A DNA stretch of 5,539 bases from Veillonellaceae bacterium. GTDB lineage: Bacteria; Bacillota; Negativicutes; Veillonellales; Veillonellaceae. The stretch spans positions 1 to 5,539 of the forward strand of contig CAAFQR010000033.1 in the NCBI GenBank assembly GCA_900765165.1. Direction: 5' to 3'. The notes beneath the pieces were generated by a model. The model ran no database searches and had not been told where the DNA came from. It saw nothing but the letters and a program-made list of their open reading frames with translations. The position numbers and the translations under genes were made by a program. This document shows, in pieces, positions 1-5,492 of this stretch. The number at the start of each line of letters is the position of its first letter. The first letter of the stretch is position 1.

Positions 1-2
1 GC

Positions 3-22
3 TGTTCGCACTGTAGCGAACA
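3..22. other. perfect stem-loop near the left edge
   Basis: TGTTCGC (3-9) and GCGAACA (16-22) are exact reverse complements around a 6-base loop. No run of T follows on the right, and the left side is outside the window, so a terminator cannot be confirmed. It lies just downstream of the possible leftward promoter at 33-44 and would then sit at the 5' end of that transcript. The rest of 1-172 is AT-rich, with no convincing coding sequence. Confidence 0.5.
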
Positions 23-32
23 TTACATACAA

Positions 33-44
33 CTTATTATACCA
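33..44 (-). promoter_or_regulatory. possible leftward extended -10 promoter
   Basis: Read on the minus strand, TGGTATAAT (44 down to 36) is a perfect extended -10 element. No good -35 hexamer lies 16-18 bases upstream, which extended -10 promoters tolerate. The transcript would start near 29 and leave the window to the left. Such short motifs occur by chance in AT-rich DNA, so this is a prediction. Confidence 0.35.
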
Positions 45-172
45 CACTCGGCCCTTATAATGGTATCCATAACACGTTGAATCTAGAAATTTATAACTAA
101 ATTTATCGAAATCGCCCTATTTTTCGTCTTTTTGTGAAATGACCCATCGCCCGTCCCGACATTTTTATCCAA

Positions 173-559
173 TCACTTTACCTCTACATCTCCATTGCAA
201 TGTAGCGAAACCGGCTTTCCTTCCGCCTGTAACTTCGCCACATGACTTTCGCCCCAACCGCACAATAAATCCAATACCTGCCCCAACGATTCACCATAAG
301 GACTAATGGTATACTCCACCCGCGGTGGCACCTCGCGATACACATGACGGCGCACAATATCATCCTGCTCCAACTCCCGAAGCTGCTGGATCAACATCTT
401 CTGACTAATATTCGGAATGGATCGCTGCAACTCACCGGTGCGCTTCACACCGTGACGGAGCGTACACAAAATAATGGGCTTCCACTTGCCGCCGATTACA
501 TCCATCGTAGCTTCCACGCCAATGTTATATACCTTTTCTTCTATCTTTTTGTCTGCCAT
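173..559 (-). CDS. HxlR-family winged-helix transcriptional regulator
   Basis: This 128-residue protein has the size and layout of the HxlR/MarR-like regulators, which are cytoplasmic dimers that bind short dyads. The family signature VEATMDVIGGKWKPIIL is at residues 15-31. The helix-turn-helix follows, with GELQRSIPNISQKMLIQQLRELE (residues 42-64) containing the recognition helix. The wing is RHVYREVPPRVEYTISPYGESL (residues 71-92). The ATG start at 559 is supported by AAAGGAG (572 to 566), six bases upstream. Many HxlR proteins have a redox-sensing Cys-Pro just before the V-E of the signature. Here that position reads Ile13-Gly14. The only cysteines are Cys32 in the helix after the GKW motif, Cys100 in the C-terminal dimer helix, and Cys121 in the tail. 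It is divergent from a redox flavoprotein gene at 830, its most likely target. Repressor is the usual mode, but the ligand is unknown. Confidence 0.93.
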   Translation of the reverse strand: MADKKIEEKVYNIGVEATMDVIGGKWKPIILCTLRHGVKRTGELQRSIPNISQKMLIQQLRELEQDDIVRRHVYREVPPRVEYTISPYGESLGQVLDLLCGWGESHVAKLQAEGKPVSLHCNGDVEVK

Positions 560-635
560 AATGGTCTCCTTTATCTGATGCTAAGGGATAATACATCGCC
601 CCTTAAGCAGTCTCCTTTATGTAAATTCTAAGCTT

Positions 636-666
636 ATAATATGCCATAAGCCCAGTATACATGCAA
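636..666 (-). promoter_or_regulatory. candidate promoter of the HxlR regulator gene
   Basis: On the minus strand, TTGCAT (666 to 661) and TATTAT (641 to 636) could be -35 and -10 boxes. The spacer is 19 bases, longer than ideal. CATATT with a 17-base spacer is an alternative. Either gives a leader of about 70 bases. A second copy of the SD-like GTCTCCTTTAT (plus-strand reading) is in this leader at 610-620, 46 bases from the copy used by the gene (564-574), without a start codon in a sensible place. Confidence 0.4.
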
Positions 667-671
667 AACTT

Positions 672-700
672 ACTTTTTGGTGTGTATATGACACGAAAGT
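672..700. promoter_or_regulatory. imperfect dyad between the divergent promoters, candidate HxlR operator
   Basis: Outer arms ACTTT (672-676) and AAAGT (696-700) are complementary. Inside them GGTGT/ACAC pairing (680-683 with 691-694) is shifted by one base, giving a nearly continuous dyad with a bulge. It lies exactly between the -35 boxes of the two divergent promoters (661-666 and 707-712), where a regulator could affect both. Assignment to the HxlR protein is inference from position. Confidence 0.4.
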
Positions 701-703
701 GGC

Positions 704-719
704 TACTTTACATCTAGTA
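704..719. promoter_or_regulatory. TACT-N8-AGTA dyad over the flavoprotein -35 box, candidate HxlR operator
   Basis: TACT (704-707) and AGTA (716-719) form a short inverted repeat that covers the -35 box of the flavoprotein promoter. As I recall, Bacillus HxlR proteins such as YodB bind TACT/AGTA-type inverted repeats, so the resemblance is suggestive, although the spacing here is eight. The TACTTT half-site also occurs at 671-676, 33 bases away, about three helical turns. Binding here would repress the flavoprotein gene. Confidence 0.4.
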
Positions 720-736
720 ACTTTTGAAACTATAAT
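707..736 (+). promoter_or_regulatory. sigma-A-type promoter of the flavoprotein gene
   Basis: TTTACA (707-712, five of six consensus bases) and TATAAT (731-736, perfect) are separated by 18 bases. Transcription would start near 743, giving a leader of about 87 bases before the ATG at 830. The leader contains a small hairpin, TCTGG (766-770) with CCAGA (778-782). Confidence 0.7.
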
Positions 737-829
737 ACACTCGTCCCGTAAGAATTGTAAAGAGCTCTGGTCTTCATCCAGACAAAGTTGATTTTTAATA
801 ATTAAACATACAGAAAGGTCTGAACACAC

Positions 830-1465
830 ATGAAAGTTGTAGCATTTAACGGAAGTCCTCATGAAAAAGGTAACACCTATTTTGCCTTGCGCACTGTCGC
901 AGCGGAGCTTGAAAAGGAAGGCATCGAAGTCGAAATCGTACACGTAGGCAACAAAGCCGTTCGCGGCTGTCTCGCCTGCAATGGCTGCGCCCGCAACCAA
1001 GATGAAAAGTGCGTTATCACTACCGACCCGGTTAACGAATGGGTACAGAAGATGAAAAACGCCGACGGCATCCTCTTAGGCGCACCGGTTCACTACTCCG
1101 CCATTCCGGGCACCATGAAATCCTTCCTGGACCGCGCTTTCTATGTGGCTCAGTCCAACAAAAGCCTGTTCCGCCACAAGGTAGGCGCTGCTGTGGTAGC
1201 CGACCGTCGTGCCGGCGGCATTCCTGTTTTCGACCAGTTGAACAACTTCATCAACTACTCCGAAATGATCATGCCGACCTCCAACTACTGGAACGTAGCC
1301 TACGGCACCACCCCTGGTGAAATCACGCAAGACGAAGAAGGCATGCAGATTATGCGCGTCCTCGGCTCCAACATGGCTTGGCTCATGAAAGTCTTGGAAG
1401 CCGGCAAAAAAGTGGTACCGGAAAACCCGCGCGAAGAAAAAGTTTTCACCAACTTTATCCGTTAA
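830..1465 (+). CDS. iron-sulfur flavoprotein-like NAD(P)H-dependent FMN reductase
   Basis: This 211-residue protein has a flavodoxin-like fold. It begins with a beta strand and the FMN phosphate-binding loop, NGSPHEKGNT (residues 7-16). The other family block, LLGAPVHYSAIPGTMKSFLDR (residues 82-102), forms part of the flavin pocket. Between them is a compact cysteine motif, Cys47-X2-Cys50-X2-Cys53-X7-Cys61. It fits the C-X2-C-X2-C-X4-7-C pattern that binds a 4Fe-4S cluster in archaeal ISF proteins, where the first three ligands have the same numbers in Methanosarcina thermophila. The expected role is cytoplasmic electron transfer or reduction of a small molecule (quinone, nitro compound, FMN or oxygen species). 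The real substrate cannot be read from sequence. The SD is modest (GAAAGG, 813-818, 11 bases from the ATG). The gene is divergent from an HxlR regulator, has its own promoter and is monocistronic, with a terminator at 1506-1545. Related oxidoreductases with these cysteines are not all proven to carry a cluster. Confidence 0.9.
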   Translation: MKVVAFNGSPHEKGNTYFALRTVAAELEKEGIEVEIVHVGNKAVRGCLACNGCARNQDEKCVITTDPVNEWVQKMKNADGILLGAPVHYSAIPGTMKSFLDRAFYVAQSNKSLFRHKVGAAVVADRRAGGIPVFDQLNNFINYSEMIMPTSNYWNVAYGTTPGEITQDEEGMQIMRVLGSNMAWLMKVLEAGKKVVPENPREEKVFTNFIR

Positions 1466-1505
1466 GGGCTAAACACACCTAACAATTGCATAACCGCATC
1501 AGCAC

Positions 1506-1545
1506 AAAGGCAGGCCCACCATACCGTGAGACCTGCCTTTTATTT
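1506..1545 (+). terminator. intrinsic terminator of the flavoprotein gene
   Basis: AAAGGCAGG (1506-1514) pairs perfectly with CCTGCCTTT (1532-1540) over nine bases, followed by TATTT. The 17-base loop can pair a little further (CAC with GTG). It lies 40 bases after the stop codon of the flavoprotein gene. The A-run on the left side means it may work in both directions. Confidence 0.85.
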
Positions 1546-1554
1546 CACAGAGCA

Positions 1555-1597
1555 AAAACCCTCCGATGTGCATCCGAAGATACCACCAGAGGGTTTT
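1555..1597 (-). terminator. intrinsic terminator of purB, probably bidirectional
   Basis: AAAACCCTC (1555-1563) and GAGGGTTTT (1589-1597) are perfect nine-base arms. On the minus strand the stem is followed by a run of five T. The 25-base interior contains a mini-hairpin, ATC-TTCG-GAT (1581 to 1572 on the minus strand), with a stable C(UUCG)G tetraloop. It lies about 45 bases after the purB stop. Together with the neighbouring hairpin it insulates two convergent genes. Confidence 0.82.
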
Positions 1598-1642
1598 ATC
1601 ATAAGTGCTTGTACACCGTATGGACTTTTATAACGTCACCGA

Positions 1643-2935
1643 TTATAAACCGAAACGAGCCATAATCGTGTCAACGTGCTTCAACATACGCTGCGGATCG
1701 AAGCATTCTTCGATTTCAGCATCCGTTAAGTACTTCTTAATGTCTTCGTCGCCTTTAAGACCAGCCAAGAAGTCCTTGCCTTCCAACCAACGAGCCATAG
1801 CATGACGCTGTACCCAACGATAAGCCTGGTCACGCATAGCGCCTTTGTCTACCAAAGCAGTCAATACCTGCTGGCTGAAAATCAAGCCACCCGTCAAATT
1901 CATGTTGCGAATCATGTTTTCCGGATATACCAACAATTTGTCGATAACGCGGGTGATGAGAGACAACATGTAATCAACCGTAATCGTGCTATCCGGCAAA
2001 ATTACGCGTTCAACGGAGCTGTGGGAAATATCGCGTTCATGCCACAAAGCCATATCTTCGAAAGCAGCCTGTGCATTGCCGCGTACCACGCGGGCCAAAC
2101 CACAAATACGTTCACACGTAATCGGGTTACGTTTGTGCGGCATAGCGGAAGAACCCTTCTGTTTCGGGCTGAAATATTCTTCAGCTTCACGTACTTCCGT
2201 ACGCTGTAAATGACGAATTTCAAGAGCAATCTTATCGAGCGTACCAGCTACGATAGCCAACGTGCTGCACAACTGTGCATGACGGTCACGCTGCAATACC
2301 TGCGTAGCAATCTTAACCGGTTCCAAGCCCAACTTTTCGCAAACATATTTTTCAATGAACGGATCATTAACAGAATACGTACCAACAGCGCCAGACATCT
2401 TGCCTACAGCAACAGCCTTCTTAGCCTGTTCCATGCGTTCAATATCACGTTCAATTTCAGACATCCAGTTGCAAAGCTTCAAACCAAACGTCGTCGGTTC
2501 GCCATGAATACCATGCGTACGACCAACCATCGGCGTATATTTGAACTCAGCAGCACGACGACGGAGCACATCGTGGAAAACCTTCAAATCCTCGATAATG
2601 ATGTCGCAAGACTGTTTCATCAAAATCCCGAGCGCCGTATCCTTAACGTCAGTAGACGTCAAACCAAGATGAATATACTTAGCTTCTTCGCCAACATATT
2701 CACCAACAGCCGTTACGAAAGAAATAATATCGTGGTTCGTTTCCTTTTCGATTTCATGAATACGTTCTACATCGAAATTAGCCTTTTCACGAATAACCTT
2801 CGCAGCTTCCTTCGGAATATTGCCTAACTCAGCCTGTGCTTCACAAGCAAGAATTTCTACTTCCAGCATAGCGTCGAACTCATTGCGTTCGCTCCAAATA
2901 TGCCCCATCTTTTCTCTTGTATACCGTGCGATCAT
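1643..2935 (-). CDS. purB: adenylosuccinate lyase
   Basis: This enzyme cleaves SAICAR to AICAR and adenylosuccinate to AMP, both releasing fumarate, in cytosolic purine synthesis. It belongs to the fumarase/aspartase superfamily and acts as a homotetramer. At 430 residues it is full length, against 431 in B. subtilis. The superfamily signature GSSAMPHKRNP is at residues 261-271 on the mobile loop carrying the catalytic serine (Ser262/263). His68 (TNHD), His89, His141 (RTHGIHGEP), Lys268 and Glu275 sit at the same numbers as the active-site residues known in the Bacillus enzyme. The ATG at 2935 is preceded by GGAGGT (2948 to 2943) at seven bases. No other pur gene is adjacent. The upstream ATPase gene ends 206 bases away, and purB has its own promoter with PurBox-like sites. 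Its terminator is at 1555-1597. Confidence 0.98.
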   Translation of the reverse strand: MIARYTREKMGHIWSERNEFDAMLEVEILACEAQAELGNIPKEAAKVIREKANFDVERIHEIEKETNHDIISFVTAVGEYVGEEAKYIHLGLTSTDVKDTALGILMKQSCDIIIEDLKVFHDVLRRRAAEFKYTPMVGRTHGIHGEPTTFGLKLCNWMSEIERDIERMEQAKKAVAVGKMSGAVGTYSVNDPFIEKYVCEKLGLEPVKIATQVLQRDRHAQLCSTLAIVAGTLDKIALEIRHLQRTEVREAEEYFSPKQKGSSAMPHKRNPITCERICGLARVVRGNAQAAFEDMALWHERDISHSSVERVILPDSTITVDYMLSLITRVIDKLLVYPENMIRNMNLTGGLIFSQQVLTALVDKGAMRDQAYRWVQRHAMARWLEGKDFLAGLKGDEDIKKYLTDAEIEECFDPQRMLKHVDTIMARFGL

Positions 2936-2975
2936 GTGTCAAACCTCCGTAGTAATGACAGTCTTTAACACCTAT

Positions 2976-3005
2976 ATGTTACCACAAGCACTTATAAGTG
3001 GTCAA
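2976..3005 (-). promoter_or_regulatory. purB promoter with extended -10 element
   Basis: On the minus strand, TTGACC (3005 to 3000, five of six) is followed after 18 bases by TAACAT (2981 to 2976). TGG directly before it makes an extended -10. Transcription would begin near 2969, about 34 bases before the start codon. The spacer holds the palindrome at 2989-3000. Confidence 0.6.
2989..3000. repeat. perfect 12-bp palindrome in the purB promoter spacer
   Basis: CACTTATAAGTG is its own reverse complement and fills most of the space between the -35 and -10 boxes of the purB promoter, touching the last -35 base. A repressor bound here would block RNA polymerase. It does not match the PurBox. The overlapping 12-mer ACAAGCACTTAT (2984-2995) recurs inverted at 1601-1612, just past the other end of purB. 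A match of that length is not very unlikely by chance. Confidence 0.45.
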
Positions 3006-3010
3006 TCTAA

Positions 3011-3054
3011 ATATGCGAACATTAAACATTTATATTTATCTATTGTTCGTGTTT
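3011..3054. promoter_or_regulatory. pair of inverted PurBox-like sites, candidate PurR operator
   Basis: The B. subtilis PurR site is AWWWCCGAACWWT, used as two inverted copies around a 16-17 base gap when 14-base boxes are counted. Here ATATGCGAACATT (3011-3023) matches 12 of 13 positions. The reverse complement of 3042-3054, AAACACGAACAAT, matches 11 of 13. Both keep the essential CGAA core. The order is CGAAC then GTTCG, as in Bacillus. The gap is 18 bases between 13-base boxes, equal to 16 for 14-base boxes. The sites lie just upstream of the purB -35 box, where PurR would repress purB and PRPP would relieve it. The PurR gene itself is not in the window. Confidence 0.72.
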
Positions 3055-3084
3055 CTGTGAAATGAAATGCCTTCAGCGTCCGTT

Positions 3085-3134
3085 AGCAAGCTGGCCACTT
3101 TAATCGTTGCAGCCCCACTAACAACCAGCTAGCT
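3085..3134. terminator. hairpin after the ATPase gene, weak terminator candidate
   Basis: AGCAAGCTGG (3085-3094) pairs with CCAGCTAGCT (3125-3134) at nine of ten positions around a 30-base loop. It lies directly after the stop codon of the ATPase gene. In the direction of that gene no T-run follows. TTTTA follows only in the plus direction, where no gene precedes. It may mark a transcript 3' end or be an RNA-stabilising stem. Confidence 0.4.
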
Positions 3135-3141
3135 TTTATCA

Positions 3142-4377
3142 CTATTCGCCAAGCTGATTCTTTATAATTGTCTTCAGTTTCCCAGCCCAATACAACGGCA
3201 CATTAACAAAGTTTTCCGTCTTCTCAAAGCCGCGCAAAGAAAATCGTATTGCTAATCTTGGCTTTTCACCTTCTATAAAGCGCTTAAACGACGGCGCACT
3301 CTTATCAGAACCACCTTTAACCTCAATAGGAATAATATCCGACTCGTACTGCACCAAGAAATCTATCTCTTTATTCTTCTCCGCATAATAACGCGGCTCA
3401 ATCAAAAACTGCCCCACCAACTGTTGCAAGACAAAATTTTCCGTCAACGGCCCTTTAAACTGATACGCCTCATTAAGTAAAATACTCTTATTGCTTATGC
3501 CCGCTAAGTGGCTAAGCAATCCTGTATCAAAGAAAAACAGCTTAAACGCTTCAAGCTTATCAAAGGCCTTTAACGGATGCTCCGGCTTCGATACGTTATA
3601 AACACGGTTAACAAGACCGGCCGATACCAGCCATTCAACGGCCAACTCAAACTCACGAGCCCGCTCACCATACTTCATGATGTCGTTTTCATAGACCTGC
3701 AAGAGCGCATCCTGCGCTCGTTCGATACGCTTCGGATCCTTATACTTTACCCAAGAAGCGACGCACTCCGGCATACCGCCAATAATTAAATAGCGACCGT
3801 ATAACTCTCGCAATTCCGATTCAAAAATCTCAAGCGGCTTCTCTTTGCCATCCCAGTCCTGGTAATAAGCATAGATTCTTTCATCAACAGTAGCCAAAAA
3901 CTCCTCAAACGTCATAGGCCGAATGGTCAACAAATCCACTTGACCAACCGGATACGATATGGGCGTCCCCAATGACAGTCCCCATAAACTACACGCTGCC
4001 AGAATATGGTACTCATTAGCCGACTCCCTAAAATACTTCAACGAATTTAACGTCGCCGGGCAACTTTGAATTTCGTCAAATATAATTAATGTTTTTCCAG
4101 GTCGAATTGGTTGCGCAACAATCGATGCCAACTGTTCAACAATACGTTGGGGATTTTTACTGGCTTCAAACAGAGCATGTAACTCCGGTATTTCCTCAAA
4201 GTTAAAATACATCACATTGCTGTAATGTAGCCGGCCGAACTCTTTCATTAACCACGTCTTACCAACCCGACGGGCTCCTCGTAGAATCATCGGCTTTCGT
4301 TCAGGGTCCGTCTTCCACTGAATCAAGTCTTCCATACTTGTACGCAGCAAAGCCATCAACCCCTTCCCCAGTAACAC
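3142..4377 (-). CDS. AAA_14/DUF4143-type ATPase with nuclease-like C-terminus, internally shortened
   Basis: This 411-residue predicted P-loop ATPase belongs to a widespread accessory family of unproven function. Walker A is GARRVGKT (residues 34-41) and Walker B is TLIIFDE (96-102). The sensor-like AACSLWG (127-133) usually reads AAGSLLG, so Cys129 and Trp132 are unusual. FPVGK-like YPVGQVDLL...PMTFEEF follows (142-160). The C-terminal half is DUF4143, with TENFVLQQL (312-320), EIDF (337-340) and IEVKGG (351-356) spaced like a PD-(D/E)XK nuclease fold. Between YENDIMKYG (229-237) and ERAREFE (238-244) related proteins, as I remember them, carry about 35 more residues containing IPxQLAKENKKF. 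That block is absent here with the frame kept. The drawn start is GTG at 4377 with AAGGG upstream. ATG at 4356 after GGGGAAGGGG is an equally good start, closer to the family N-terminus. Its base composition appears more AT-rich than the LysR gene beside it, possibly an acquired gene. Confidence 0.88.
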   Translation of the reverse strand: MLLGKGLMALLRTSMEDLIQWKTDPERKPMILRGARRVGKTWLMKEFGRLHYSNVMYFNFEEIPELHALFEASKNPQRIVEQLASIVAQPIRPGKTLIIFDEIQSCPATLNSLKYFRESANEYHILAACSLWGLSLGTPISYPVGQVDLLTIRPMTFEEFLATVDERIYAYYQDWDGKEKPLEIFESELRELYGRYLIIGGMPECVASWVKYKDPKRIERAQDALLQVYENDIMKYGERAREFELAVEWLVSAGLVNRVYNVSKPEHPLKAFDKLEAFKLFFFDTGLLSHLAGISNKSILLNEAYQFKGPLTENFVLQQLVGQFLIEPRYYAEKNKEIDFLVQYESDIIPIEVKGGSDKSAPSFKRFIEGEKPRLAIRFSLRGFEKTENFVNVPLYWAGKLKTIIKNQLGE

Positions 4378-4410
4378 TTCAATCCCTTAAAAATTCAGTA
4401 TTATAGCTAT

Positions 4411-4419
4411 ATTATACCA
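4411..4419 (-). promoter_or_regulatory. extended -10 promoter of the ATPase gene
   Basis: On the minus strand, TGGTATAAT (4419 to 4411) is a perfect extended -10 element, and a second TATAAT follows at 4405 to 4400. No good -35 box is seen. The element lies in the 70-base gap after the LysR gene, which has no visible terminator. The ATPase gene may therefore have both its own promoter and read-through from LysR. Confidence 0.55.
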
Positions 4420-4447
4420 TCCTTTTTCACAATATTATCTCGGACGG

Positions 4448-5338
4448 CTATGCGTTGAATTTATACTTACACGGCATTGTCTGCGCATGTTCCAATATCA
4501 TGCGACGCAGCTCCTTCGCCAATGGTGTCAAATCCTTAAGGTTCGGTGCTACCAAGCCAATATCCACCGAAATCTCCGGCACCACCGGATACTGATGCAA
4601 TGAATTCGGTATAAAATCAGCCACAAACCGCGATAACACGCCAATGCCATTCCCCGCCGCCGTCATAGCCAACACCGTATCGGCCTGCTGCACCAACAAG
4701 CTTGGCGATATGTCAATCTGATGGGCCCGCAACACCTCTAATATGGTCTCGCGCCCAGGCTGACAAAAAATAAATCGCTCCGGTCGATCCTTCAAGTCCA
4801 CCACGCTGCCCTCCGGCAACGGTTCCGCCGACAGCGCCACAATGCCGTCCTTGCACACCAGCTCCGCCTCCAAATTACCAAACGGCGACGTGACCAACCC
4901 GAAATCCACGCGATGCTCCTCCACCGCCTTCCGAATCTCCATGGACGTGCCTTCCACCAAATCCACCGTCACCTCCGGATACGTCGCCTTGAACCGCTTC
5001 AGCACCTGCGACATAATCACCGAAGTCAACGTCGGCATGGACGCCACCTTCACCTTGCACCCCACGAAATTATTCGAGCAAAACGACGTCTGGTACATAC
5101 GGTTCTCCAAATCCTCCATCTGCCGCGCCAACCGCTGAATCTCCACGCCTGCGTCCGTCAACATGAGCCCGCTCTTCTTGCTCCTGTGAAATAACTTCAT
5201 CTGCAGCTCTGCCTCTAACTGCTTGATGGCCTTGCTCACCGCCGGCTGTGAAATAAACAGCTCATCCGCCACCGCAGTAATGCTCCCCTTTTCCGCTACA
5301 CGCAGAAACACCTTTACATTATGATTTAACATGCCCAT
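4448..5338 (-). CDS. LysR-family transcriptional regulator
   Basis: This 296-residue protein has standard LysR length. The N-terminal winged helix-turn-helix is textbook: FLRVAEKGSITAVADELFIS (residues 11-30), then QPAVSKAIKQLEAELQMKLFHR (31-52) and LTDAG (60-64). A linker helix (about 65-90) leads into the periplasmic-binding-protein-like effector domain (about 95-290), which contains HRVDFGLVTSP (142-152) and AAGNGIGVLSRF (227-238), family positions near the effector cleft and hinge. The effector cannot be read from sequence. The ATG at 5338 is supported by AAGGAG (5352 to 5347) eight bases upstream. A second ATG two codons in is less well placed. Upstream is a rightward promoter with a LysR-type dyad near -65, so the expected target is a divergent gene outside the window. 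Confidence 0.95.
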   Translation of the reverse strand: MGMLNHNVKVFLRVAEKGSITAVADELFISQPAVSKAIKQLEAELQMKLFHRSKKSGLMLTDAGVEIQRLARQMEDLENRMYQTSFCSNNFVGCKVKVASMPTLTSVIMSQVLKRFKATYPEVTVDLVEGTSMEIRKAVEEHRVDFGLVTSPFGNLEAELVCKDGIVALSAEPLPEGSVVDLKDRPERFIFCQPGRETILEVLRAHQIDISPSLLVQQADTVLAMTAAGNGIGVLSRFVADFIPNSLHQYPVVPEISVDIGLVAPNLKDLTPLAKELRRMILEHAQTMPCKYKFNA

Positions 5339-5408
5339 AAGGCTATCTCCTTATCTCTAGACCAATTCTTTATCTCTCATCCGATTTCATCTCAGCCAAA
5401 CCAAATGC

Positions 5409-5414
5409 ATTATG
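5409..5414 (-). promoter_or_regulatory. weak candidate -10 box of the LysR gene
   Basis: On the minus strand CATAAT (5414 to 5409) matches five of six -10 bases and would give a leader of about 64 bases. The matching -35 region is poor (TAACAT at a 17-base spacing), which would fit a weakly expressed regulator. The call is tentative. Confidence 0.3.
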
Positions 5415-5454
5415 CCTGTCTTAAACACCTTATGTTATCTTCTTCCACAAAAGC

Positions 5455-5470
5455 ATAACCATTTAGTTAT
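5455..5470. promoter_or_regulatory. ATAAC-N6-GTTAT dyad, candidate LysR recognition site
   Basis: ATAAC (5455-5459) and GTTAT (5466-5470) are exact inverted arms, similar to the ATAA-N7-TTAT sites of several LysR regulators. The centre (5462.5) is about 65 bases upstream of the start predicted for the rightward promoter. That is the classic position of the primary LysR binding site in divergent pairs. Confidence 0.55.
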
Positions 5471-5492
5471 CAGCTCATCAACAGATTTGTAT

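Noticed and set aside
4..24. GCGAACATT near the left edge as another PurBox
   Set aside because: Only 10 of 13 positions fit. The neighbouring GTTCG is in the wrong order (GTTCG before CGAAC), and no second box lies at the proper distance. The perfect hairpin explains the symmetry better.
344..631. Open frame of 95 codons on the plus strand over the HxlR gene and its upstream region
   Set aside because: It runs antisense to a clear HxlR gene, has no convincing SD or protein family features, and is a shadow frame.
743..829. Riboswitch (for example FMN) in the flavoprotein leader
   Set aside because: The leader is short and AT-rich and shows none of the conserved multi-helix blocks of known riboswitches.
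617..1000. Open frame of 127 codons on the minus strand between and over the divergent genes
   Set aside because: It overlaps the start of the flavoprotein gene and the promoter region, and its translation has no family features.
2210..2827. Open frame of 205 codons antisense to purB (also 1802-2209)
   Set aside because: purB is unmistakable on the other strand. The antisense frames reflect its codon pattern and show no domain.
1601..2995. Inverted 12-mers flanking purB as ends of a mobile element
   Set aside because: No transposase, no target-site duplication, and a 12-base match in a window of this size can occur by chance.
3142..4377. The ATPase as part of a toxin-antitoxin or phage-defence system
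   Set aside because: No partner gene is adjacent. The neighbours are a LysR regulator and purB, and the DUF4143 family has no established single role.
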